Positions 1 through 9,147 of a stretch of 64,000 bases of DNA are shown piece by piece (within the stretch, counting starts at the first letter, position 1; each line of letters opens with the position of its first letter). Source of the stretch: Bugula neritina (lineage: Eukaryota; Bryozoa; Gymnolaemata; Cheilostomatida; Bugulidae); the NCBI GenBank assembly GCA_964035545.1, contig OZ037769.1, positions 3,875,001-3,939,000 on the forward strand, in the 5' to 3' direction. The notes under the pieces were generated by a model. It had not been told where the DNA came from, ran no database searches, and saw only the letters and a program-made list of their open reading frames with translations. A program made the position numbers and the translations under genes.

Positions 1-813
1 CAAAGAAGCAAAAAGAATAATTGCTTCCATAGGAAAGTCAAAAGGAGGAGGTAAAAGTTCGAGTTCCGCTTCTACTCCGGAACCACCCCGTGTTTCTAAC
101 GGAGATGGCGCCGCTAAGGAGGGTTCAGACTCGGATTCTGATGATGAATTTTTAGTTAACCACAACATGTACGTCAAAAGTCAGCCTCTCTGCTATGCAC
201 GTGACCCATTCAAACAAAATCAGATGTTTTTAATTCCATATTGAGGCTGACTATGTAAATTACCGAGTGCAGGTCACTGTGTAGCAAGCTGTCTTTTGAC
301 ATCATTGTTGAATGGGTCACGGTGTTTTAAGTATATAAAGTTAAATGTGCACAAGACAATGAAATGTTTATTTTTTCGGTCATTTCATTTAAAAAAGCTA
401 AAAAAGCCGTAGCTTTATTTAAAATTGTTAGAAATTTTGTGCAGAAGCAAACTTTAGTTAACATATATAATCTTTGACTTGGTTTGAAGTAGACAAAATT
501 ATGTATCTATAAATTGTATTCTGGCAATGTGTTTCACACTTTACTCATGGTTATAATCAGCTATATGCAGAATCATTTGCTGAGCTGGAGTAAACTGAAA
601 CATAGGGTGGATATCTGACTTATAAGTGTTTGTTTGTAGACTTAGAGGAGATGCCCAACATATAAGTGTTTGTTTTGTTGTAAACTAAAACTTAGAATAG
701 ATATCTAACATGCAAGTGTTTGTTTTATTCTAGAACATTCAGACTCCGACTCTGAAGATGAAGTTGATATTGAGAAGGCGGAGGCCCAGTCATGTGCCTG
801 TTTAGTATCCTAA
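1..813 (+). CDS. 3' end of an unidentified gene with two possible C-termini
   Basis: Only the last part of the gene is in the window. An open frame runs from base 2 (KEAKRIIASIGKSKGG) through a Ser/Pro-rich stretch and the acidic motif GSDSDSDDEF to a stop at 242-244. A GAG|GTAAAA donor at 50/51 (phase 1) can join an acceptor at 733 to a second terminal exon, 734-813. That exon encodes HSDSDSEDEV followed by a 15-residue tail ending CACLVS and a TAA. CLVS fits a CaaX prenylation box, with a second cysteine two residues upstream that could be palmitoylated. Both ends carry nearly the same acidic serine motif, so they look like alternative C-termini. I do not recognise the family. The bases between 51 and 733 are retained coding sequence in one form and intron in the other; 245-733 shows nothing else. 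Confidence 0.4.
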
Positions 814-2005
814 TTATTCTGGTATTATAGCTCTTTGAGTGCCAATATACTGTTTCCACTGCTATACAGTTTCACTGATATTTTATGACTTCTTTCAAAT
901 CGTTGAATATATAAACACATTAATGATCATTATACATCAATATTTTGTCCTCAAAATCTCTTATTTGTGCAGAATATAAACCCTAAACAATACTTTTTCA
1001 ACTGTTTATAATGATTAAATATAAATACAAGTTTATTTTAAAAAATTTGCTTATGCTTTTATTCATAGACCCAGCAAAATACAAAAAAAAGGTAAAACAT
1101 AAATATAATTGAAATGTATATCACACTATCAACACTTAGCACCTGAAGAACAATTACGTGAGCCTCTTTCAAAAGCAGTGCCCGGGATTTTTTTGCACAA
1201 AAAAACAAGATTGTCTAATTTGGCAGCAAGTAAACTTTGTAAGATATACTACCTAAAAAAACTCTAGCAATAAGTTCCTGCTAGTTAACAAGTCTAATAA
1301 AATTTTACCTGCAGCAAATGAAAAATATACTGAAAAGCATGCTACATTATGCTATGATAAATCATTATATACAATAAATAAATGCTGCATAAATGTGCTT
1401 GTTCCAACAAAATATTGTTAGTCATTAGGAAAAAATATAAAGGAACATGCTAGATTTGAAACATACAATCTGTAACAGTATGAGCTCCATTTAAAATATG
1501 TTTAACATCCTTAAGGCACGATTCAAAAGTTCAAGAGTTCAAAAGTTCAAGAGGTTATATTTATCATTCATGTACTGAGATGGTTTAAAAAGAAAACTGT
1601 TATCTATAGAATCCAAAAATATAGAGCATCTGCCACATTGTGACGGATAGACAATGCCGCCAACAAAAACTGCTGAGAGGGGGGGGGGAGGAGGAGCAGA
1701 AAGGATATAAGTAAAGAACCCGTAACCTGTTGTCTAGCAGTATACAAGGCATGTGAGTTGAGTTAATTGGCAAAAGGTTAGAGCGCCAGCGACCCTGTGT
1801 CTAACAGGGACATTATAGTAGTGATACAAAGGAAAATGATTAAATAATGATGAAAAGTAAATACTTCTTCATCTTTGATATATACATAGTAAATTAGAAG
1901 GTAGAAGCAGTTTATTGAATGATGGAAATATGGAGCTCAATTAGGAAAATTTTTGAAGAAAGAAACAAAAGCCCACGATTTATTATTAGGGAAAAGATGC
2001 AGTAG
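814..2005. other. Intergenic spacer between unidentified gene and TMEM64
   Basis: No coding exon is visible. The spacer is AT-rich and contains a run of ten G (1679-1688) followed by a GGA-rich polypurine stretch to about 1700. A TTTATT at 1979-1984 reads as an AATAAA poly(A) signal on the minus strand, 122 bases past the TMEM64 stop, so the right end is probably TMEM64 3' UTR. Confidence 0.6.
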
Positions 2006-2131
2006 AAATATTAGATGGTGTGCATAGAGAAATGATCCATTATTAGACAGTGTGTATGAGAAACCATCTAATATTAGACAGAGTGTACAGAGAAGTGAGC
2101 TATTATTAGACACTGTGTATGTTGGGGAAAC
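2006..2131. repeat. 31-32 bp minisatellite, about four units, crossing the TMEM64 stop codon
   Basis: Four diverged units begin near 2006, 2038, 2069 and 2101, each holding a variant of TATTAGACAGTGTGTA. The array covers the end of the TMEM64 coding exon and the start of its 3' UTR on the minus strand. The last residues of the protein (about PNIHSV) and its TAA stop (2106-2108) lie in the fourth unit. Confidence 0.7.
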
Positions 2132-5100
2132 GGTCTATGATAGGAGGAATGTTGACGGAGAGATTCCGGGAGTGAACCGGTGCTCGGGAAAACCTGAGTT
2201 CCTGGTTGTATGTGAGGCTGGATGTTTGAATCCCCCGACTTTCTGTTGCCAAGTGTCTTTCAGAATCTGGCATATTCTTACTCAGCTCTTTCTTAGCCAA
2301 CTTCATTACGAAAACCATGAGAGCCAAGGTTATACCAACCTAGAACGTTAAAGTGAGAGTTTTAATAGAAAATATTGTCAGTAGAATATGTTGAGAAACA
2401 ATCATGCGATCCTATCGCTAATCACATTCATGACAATCACGTGACAATATGCTAACTAATTGCCGTACTAGAATTGCTGTATACTTGTTTACCCCTTCTC
2501 TTCCGTTCTGTTATACAAAAACCATCGTCATGTTTTTTGATTCAAATAAATATTTTATTACCAAATAATTAAATCAGTCAGTCAGTTTGCTCGATAAGTT
2601 AAATCAGCAATCAATATCGTATTTCATAATAAATACTATACACGATGGCAACACATTCAACAGGTTATGGGCCCAGATGCTTTGTAGCCATCAACTTCTA
2701 CCCTGCGACTTGCTCCACGAGGTAGCTACTAATACTAATCACTCACACTGTACAGTGTCACTCACACTGTACACAATACTACTACTACTCACTGTACAGT
2801 GTCACTCACACTGTACACAGTACTATTACTACTCAGTACTCACTCACTCTACAGTGTCACTCACACTGTACACAGTACTATTACTACTCAGTACTCACTC
2901 ACTCTACAGTGTCACTCACACGGTACACAATATAAATATTACTACTACTCACTGTACAATATCACTCACACTGTACACAGTATTACTATTACTCACTGTA
3001 CAGTATCACTCACTATCATAGTGACTATGCAGTATCGCTCACTGTACACTACCACTCACTCACACTGTACACAGTATTACTATTACTCACTGTACAGTAT
3101 CACTCACTATCATAGTGACTATGCAGTATCGCTCACTGTACACTACCACTCACTCACACTGTACACAGTATTACTATTACTCACTGTACAGTATCACTCA
3201 GTCACTGTACACAGTACTACTCACTGGGCAGCACTACTCACTTTACATAGTATTACTCACTGCACAGTATCACTCACTATATAGTACTACTCACTATATA
3301 GTACTACACACCGACACACATACCGGTACACACACAGACCGGCACACACAGACCGGCACACACAGACCGGAACACACACCGGCACAAAGACCGGAACACA
3401 CACCGGCACAAAGACCGGAACACACACCGGCACACAGACCGGAACACACACCGGCACACAGACCGGAACACACACCGGCACACAGACCGGAACACACACC
3501 GGCACACAGACCGGAACACACACCGGCACACAGACCGGAACACACACCGGCACAAAGACCGGAACACACACCGGCACAAAGACCGGAACACACACCGGCA
3601 CAAAGACCGGAACACACACCGGCACAAAGACCGGAACACACACCGGCACACAGACCGGAACACACACCGGCACACAGACCGGAACACACACCGGCACACA
3701 CACCGGCACACAGACCGGAACACACACGGCACAAAGACCGGAACACACACCGGCACACAGACCGGAACACACACCGGCACACAGACCGGAACACACACCG
3801 GCACACAGACCGGAACACACACCGGCACACAGACCGGAACACACACCGGCACACACACCGGCACAAAGACCGGAACACACACCGGCACAAAGACCGGAAC
3901 ACACACCGGCACAAAGACCGGAACACACACCGGCACACAGACCGGAACACACACCGGCACACAGACCGGAACACACACCGGCACACAGACCGGCACACAG
4001 ACCGGAACACACACCGGCACACAAACCGACACACACACCGGAACACAAACCGACACACACCTCGAAACACAAACTGGCACACGCACCGGAACACACACCG
4101 GCGCACACGCCAGAACACACACTGACACGCACACGCCAGAACACACACTGACACGCACACACTGAAACACACACACTGACACGCACACACTGAAACACAC
4201 ACCGTAACACACACCGGAACACACACCGGCACACACACCGGCACACAAAACAGCAGAAATGGTACCCAGAATACCATGCCACAAGAACCTGCACAAACAT
4301 GCGGAAATGACGCAATGAACGTCATACCACAAGGACCCGCACTAAACAGCAGAAATGGTACTCAGAATACCATGCCACAAGAACCTGCACAAAAATGCGG
4401 AAATGACGCAATGAACGTCATGCCACAAGGACCCGCACAAAACAGCAGAAATGGTACTCAGAATACCATACCACAAGAACAGGCACCAGATCCAGGCAAA
4501 GGCCACTGACCAATCTGGACCACGCAAATCAGAACAGAAACGAAAGTGCCCTACCTACCTACAGGACTATGATATAGAAAACACTGGCTACGCTTACTCA
4601 CTAATGGCAAACATACCACAGTCTTACCAAGAAGCTGTAAATTCAAAAGATAGAGAAGCCTAGAAAAGAGCTAAGGACAAAAAAAATAAACACCCTACGT
4701 AATTCAAACAAGGAAAAACCCCTGGTGAAAAACCACATAAAACTAGATATGTAGCAAAAGGATACTGACAAATACAATGAGTTGACTATGATCAAACTTA
4801 CAGTCCAACCACCAGATTCACATCGATCAGATTGCTGTTACAGAAAGCAGCAAATGAAAACATGAAAATACATCAACTAGATGTTAAAGGAGCGTACCTA
4901 AACGCACCAATCGATAAGGAAATTTATCTACAACAGCCTGAAGGGTACGAAGAAACCAACAAACAAGGGAAGCTTTCTTGTCGTCTCAACAAATCCATTT
5001 ATGGCCTCAAGCAAAGCGGACGCAATTGGCACCAAACACTGACCACTTTCCTCAAGGAGCAAGGCTTCACACCTGGTGCTGGAGACCCTTGTCTATACTC

Positions 5101-8100
5101 AAAAGAGGACTCTTCAGATAAATCAGCCAACATCATCATTCTTTTCTGGGTTGATGACATCCTTCTCTGCTGCCGAGACGACAACAGAATCACACAAACC
5201 AAATCTATGATGCAACAAAAATTCAACATGGATGATAGAGGAGAATTAAGCTGGTTCCTGGGGATAGACTTCAGGAGACATGAGGACCAGTACACTATGT
5301 CACAGGAGCGCTACATAGACACGCTGCTGAACACCTACAATATGGCAAATTGCAACCCTGTATATACTCCTGCTGAAAAGGACTTACAACTAGAAAAAGC
5401 AACAGACGACGAATATGAGCATTCAAAGGACTACCCCTACAGACAAGTTATAGGTTCTCTCATATACCTGATGACCACCACACGTCCAGACCTAGCATGG
5501 ATCATTGGGAAACTCTCCCAACACCTAGAAAGACCTGGACCTGCACATATTGCTGCCTTGAAACGGCTGCTACGATACCTTAAAGGTACAAAAGGATTTA
5601 ATCTGAGATTCACTCCCAATCAACAAGAACTAGTGGGCTATGTGGATGCAGATTGGGGTGGAGAAACCTCCACACGAAGATCAACAACAGGATATGTATT
5701 CACCCTGGGTGGAGCCCCTATAAGTTGGAACAGCCGACGACAACCCACAGTGGCCTTATCATCATGCGAGGCCGAATACATGGCATTAGCCGAAGCCACA
5801 AAGGAGATGCTATTCCTACAGACTTTGTGCAAAACATTCAAGATGAAACAGCCTAACCCTAACACACTTTTCACTGACAACCTTGGAGCCATTGCCCTCA
5901 CCAAGGGACAGCCATACTCACATCAGAGGAGCAAACACATTGACATTAGATTTCACTTTGTCAGAGAGCAAACCACCATAGCGTACCAACACATCAGAGG
6001 AGCAGAGAACCCTGCCGATGTCATGACTAAGAGCTTGCCTAAAACCAATCACAGAATTGCACTGGAGTTACTAGCTATCGAATCACATGCTTGAGGGGGC
6101 GTGTTGAGAAACAATCATGCGATCCTATCGCTAATCACATTCATGACAATCACGTGACAATATGCTAACTAATTGCCGTACTAGAATTGCTGTATACTTG
6201 TTTACCCCTTCTCTTCCGTTCTGTTATACAAAAACCATCGTCATGTTTTTTGATTCAAATAAATATTTTATTACCAAATAATTAAATCAGTCAGTCAGTT
6301 TGCTCGATAAGTTAAATCAGCAATCAATATCGTATTTCATAATAAATACTATACACGATGGCAACACATTCAACAGAATAACACAATCATTTTGTGGATG
6401 CAACACCGCTTTTTGCAATCATTTATATGAGTAGAATTTCAATTTTTGCAAAAGTATTAAAAAATAAGTTAATTTCAATGATAATATGGTGTTTGACAGA
6501 TTTCCATATGTCTTACGCTGCTATACAATTCATGTGATAGAATTAAACAGTTGTGCTAGACAAAAGAGCAGTTTAACTCAAAACAAAATTTACCAGCTGT
6601 TCTAGACATGAAAACTCATAATAAAACACCCGACCAATCACAGCCTGTAAAAATTGTTGATGATGCCTATCTAATATTACATAATGCTGAAAAAAATTAA
6701 GTGAAAATTATAAAAACCTTTTTCAGATTTTAACTCAATCATATATAAATCGATATATAGACTTGACTGTAATCAATTTACATAAATCTAAAAAGATTAA
6801 TGCAAAGTAATCACCTAAAATATGCAGACATGACAATCTAGAACTAACCTGGAGAATAAGTATTGACCAAGTCATATTGGAATTACTTGAAGATAGAACT
6901 TGAGTAATAGATCTAAATGTTGACCCCATGTAGGCATAGACCAGCTGGGTGATAAGTTGGGCTATCACACTGGTGCAAATGTAAACTGGTGTTGATATCT
7001 TTGACACCTACCAGATGAACATAAATGTCAAAATAGTGTTTAATAAGCCATCACCATTAGTATAAAACTACCACTATCTAACAAGCTGGTACAGGCCTTT
7101 TCATACCAAACAAGTATATACTTATAATGGTAGAATTATAGCTGAGAGATGGGAATATTTAGCACATTGCAGACAGAATTTTTTTCAAGTAGGCTAATGA
7201 CTTAGTCATATGTGGCACAGGAGCAATTATGACTGGATGCTCTTTCTAGCATCACTAATAGCCTTTACGGGAGTTTTAACTTAAACACAAAGTCATGGGT
7301 TCAAACCCCAGTAAAGGCCATTGGTGATGCTAGGAAGTGCATCCAGTCATAATTGCCCCTGTGCCCCATCTGAATAAGTCCTTAGCCGGCTTTTGAAAAA
7401 CCCTTTCCATCAGGGGTTCTCGCAGGGATAGTGACTATAAAAACTTGCGCTAGTTTTATGAGACCGTATGCCAGCATGTAAGGCTTTGAATTAACTTTCT
7501 ACTCTGTATCTACCATCATAACATGTCCATGAAGATGAATATTATGTGTGTCACTATTATACTGGGAGAAGGGAGCAACCGTGATCTAGGGGTTAGAGCG
7601 TTTGTCTAGTAAGCATGGAGCCATGGGTTCGAACCCAGACAAAAACCATTGGTGATGTTAGGAAGAGCACCCAGTCATTGTTGCTCCTGTAGCCACAATA
7701 AGCTTCTGCGAGTTTTATTATACTGGGAGAAAAATTATTGCTTTCTATTTAAAATTAAACTCCCATTAGTAGCTTATTGTGTGTATTCAAAGTAAAGAAT
7801 GCCAATCATTATCATTGTTAATAAAGAACTAAATATAGACAGAGGTGCTATAGTTGACAAGAGGTTAGTGAAAAAAATACTCTGAACAGGCCAAAGTCTA
7901 ACTGTGAGGTCTGAGATTAAGATGCATTCTTCAACAAGCTGATAAGGAAATGGCACTGTTAACATCAACCTACCGCAAACACGGCGTTCTGAACGCCATA
8001 CGGAATGGGAGAGAGGCGTGCAAGAAAGAGGATTTTCCAACCATTTGGCCCAGCCACCAGACTCATCAGTAATTTTGTTTGTGTGTTGGAGGTATACTTC

Positions 8101-9147
8101 TTTTCCGCTTGTTTCTACAACCATTTGAGCACGTGAACAGCAACCAGATATAAAAAGAAGCGGTGCATAGCAACTCGAATACGAGCAAAAGCAATATTTT
8201 GATAAGATAGAGAGTGGATCACTGGGACTACTCAATGTACACATAGATAAGTCAGATAATTATTGCCCTTGACCAAAACAAACATATCAATGAACAATTA
8301 AATTTGTTTTTTATCAGCATTTACTGAAAAAAATCTCTAGCAACCAGATCTGCGTACATTTTGAATGATATGCAAGCAGAAACTTTGACATATCTGTAAC
8401 AATATCCTTCACATATAGCAGACACGTGATTAAGGCAAAAAATTTGATTTAAGCAAATCTTCAAACTAAAAACTGATATAACAAAATGCTGTTACCATTG
8501 ATTTCAACTCTACCGAATCTAACAATAGCTCTCTGTAATCCGAAATAAAATATAACATAATTTTCAACGTGGGGACCATAAATAATGGTAAACAAATTAA
8601 AACAATTTTTTGACATCACCGAAATATAATTTGAATTTAAACTCACCTTAAAACATTTCCGAATAACAAGGTGAGATAACATCATTCCTGAAGTGGAGCA
8701 CACACATGTGACTAAAGTGCCCAAGAGGAATCCATAAGAATACCCACAAGCTATGTTCAGCAGTACATACCCCCACATAATGGGGAAAGACACTACTACA
8801 TATGAAAATTCAAATATCAACGCACTTTGCCAAAAGTCTAAAGTGTCCATATATAATAGCAAACTCATAATATAACGTCTTCCTAACACTACTGATGTCA
8901 TTACTAGAACCACTAATATAATAGAAGGAAGTGATGCTCGGAGCCAGTTTCTTTTAGTTTCTATTAGTAGTTTGTCTCTTTGAATCGGGTGTCGACTAAT
9001 GGGTATGTAGTTGTTGTTATAATTTGCCATTTTAATATCAGCAGCTGACGACTTGAATGCGTCGCTATTGCCATCATCTTTATGCAAAGCCTTAGTCTCC
9101 GTAACCATAGTCTTCTTTCTGTTGTATTCAAGAAGGGTGGTGAACAT
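2106..9147 (-). CDS. TMEM64: Transmembrane protein 64 (VTT/SNARE-associated family)
   Basis: Four coding exons on the minus strand: 8647-9147, 7974-8114, 6849-7007 and 2106-2339. All junctions are phase 0 and the product is 344 residues, close to the vertebrate protein. Visible family motifs are GYSYGFLLG in exon 1, the conserved LARLSPIPYGVQNAVFA in exon 2 and LVYAYMGSTFRS in exon 3; exon 4 starts with a last membrane segment (VGITLALMVFVMK) and a basic cytosolic tail. TMEM64 is a multi-pass endoplasmic-reticulum protein linked in vertebrates to SERCA2 calcium pumping and differentiation signalling. The Met at 9147 was chosen because it opens the frame; a 5' UTR acceptor may lie just upstream. 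Intron 2 (7008-7973) holds SINEs. Intron 3 (2340-6848) is mostly a Copia-type retrotransposon in antisense orientation; 6376-6848 shows no other feature. Exon 2 sits in a longer misleading frame and is found only through its motif. Confidence 0.93.
2389..2662 (+). repeat. 5' LTR of the Copia-type element
   Basis: 274-bp direct repeat beginning TG and ending CA. It includes AATAAA at 2545-2550, a plausible poly(A) signal for the element transcript. No difference from the right LTR was seen by eye. Confidence 0.93.
2663..2676 (+). other. Primer-binding site, half-tRNA(iMet) type
   Basis: GGTTATGGGCCCAG starts at the base after the 5' LTR. It is complementary to the anticodon stem-loop of initiator methionine tRNA (CTGGGCCCATAACC), not to a tRNA 3' end. 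Copia elements of Drosophila are known to prime from an internally cleaved tRNA(iMet) fragment, so this fits a Copia-clade element. Confidence 0.85.
2740..3296. repeat. Tandem array A inside the retroelement
   Basis: An irregular array of CACTCACACTGTACACAG, TACTACTACTCACTGTA and related words. One block is duplicated with a period of 94 bp (for example CACTATCATAGTGACTATG at 3011 and 3105). Open frames across it are low-complexity and not genes. Confidence 0.85.
3297..4245. repeat. Tandem array B: 24-bp CCGG-rich minisatellite inside the retroelement
   Basis: About forty copies of a 24-bp unit made of two 12-mers, ACCGGAACACAC and ACCGGCACACAG (or AAAG in place of ACAG), diverging toward the right end. 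Each unit holds two CCGG sites, an extreme CpG density for this AT-rich region. As 24 is a multiple of three, several frames stay open on both strands and give spurious proteins above 330 residues. Confidence 0.95.
4251..4500 (+). repeat. 96-bp in-frame repeat, 2.6 copies, integrase linker region
   Basis: The sequence CAGCAGAAATGGTA recurs at 4251, 4347 and 4443, a period of exactly 96 bp, or 32 codons. One frame reads as a Gln/Pro/Asn-rich repeat with motifs NSRNGTQNT, PQEPAQ and CGNDAMNV. It lies before the recognisable end of integrase, where Copia polyproteins have a variable linker, so it may be expanded polyprotein sequence. Confidence 0.7.
4451..6094 (+). pseudogene. Copia pol remnant: integrase end, reverse transcriptase and RNase H
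   Basis: One frame runs from the end of the integrase region (KCPTYLQDYD, IPQSYQEAVNSKDREA) into reverse transcriptase (QLDVKGAYLNAPIDKEIYLQ, catalytic WVDD at about residues 106-109 of the uninterrupted frame from 4832) and a Ty1/Copia RNase H (VDADWGGE, STTGYVF, LSSCEAEYMAL, DNLGAIAL). It ends at a TGA just before the purine tract. In-frame stops at 4661, 4700, 4766 and 4778, together with missing sequence around them, break the junction between integrase and reverse transcriptase. The last 420 codons are open. Gag, protease and the integrase core are absent or replaced by repeats, so it cannot make a full polyprotein. Confidence 0.9.
6102..6375 (+). repeat. 3' LTR of the Copia-type element
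   Basis: 274-bp direct copy of 2389-2662, preceded by the purine tract and followed by the GAATA duplication at 6376-6380. Confidence 0.93.
7188..7450. mobile_element. SINE copy with an inverted partner (foldback), TMEM64 intron 2
   Basis: The right part is a plus-oriented SINE: GGGTTCAAACCCC box B-like motif, then the body GCATCCAGTCATAATTGC and the tail CCTTTCCATCAGGGG..GATAGTGACTATA. The left part (about 7190-7271) is the inverse complement of the body at about 7310-7390. The pair would fold into an ~80-bp imperfect hairpin with a ~40-nt loop if transcribed. Confidence 0.7.
7555..7731 (+). mobile_element. tRNA-derived SINE with 16-bp target-site duplication
   Basis: The body (7571-7715) begins GGGAGCAACCGTGATCTAGG and has box A-like CTAGGGGTTAGAGCG and box B-like GGGTTCGAACCC. 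It is flanked by the exact 16-bp direct repeat TATTATACTGGGAGAA at 7555-7570 and 7716-7731. The copy is shortened at its 3' end relative to others in the window. It sits in TMEM64 intron 2. The long duplication fits LINE-assisted retrotransposition. Confidence 0.88.

Larger units (their letters stand above)
2384..6380 (+). mobile_element. Copia-type LTR retrotransposon with target-site duplication
   Basis: Two direct LTRs, 2389-2662 and 6102-6375, are each 274 bp and read as identical. They begin TGTTGAG and end CAACA. The 5-bp target duplication GAATA is at 2384-2388 and 6376-6380. The primer-binding site follows the left LTR and a purine tract (GAGGGGGCG, 6093-6101) precedes the right one. 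The interior is 3439 bp: short leader, about 1.5 kb of minisatellite, a 96-bp repeat and a pol remnant encoding the end of integrase plus reverse transcriptase and RNase H. Gag, protease and the integrase core are not visible, so this copy is non-autonomous, yet identical LTRs imply a recent insertion. It must have used proteins supplied in trans. It lies in TMEM64 intron 3, opposite to the gene. Confidence 0.93.

Noticed and set aside
2052-2351. 99-codon plus-strand frame
   Set aside because: Antisense to the last TMEM64 exon, which has the family motif and proper splice site.
3297-4245. Possible CRISPR-like array
   Set aside because: Repeats are contiguous with no unique spacers, in an animal genome and inside a retrotransposon.
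3287-4332. Three minus-strand frames of 342-343 codons rich in Cys, Val and Arg
   Set aside because: They are translations of the 24-bp CCGG array, whose period keeps every frame open. No start context, splice sites or family match.
7571-7715. Possible tRNA gene
   Set aside because: Box A and B motifs are present, but no acceptor stem or cloverleaf forms, and related copies share a non-tRNA body and tail, so it is a SINE.
7774-8244. 156-codon minus-strand frame
   Set aside because: It is a shadow of TMEM64 exon 2; the real exon reads in another frame and carries LARLSPIPYG.
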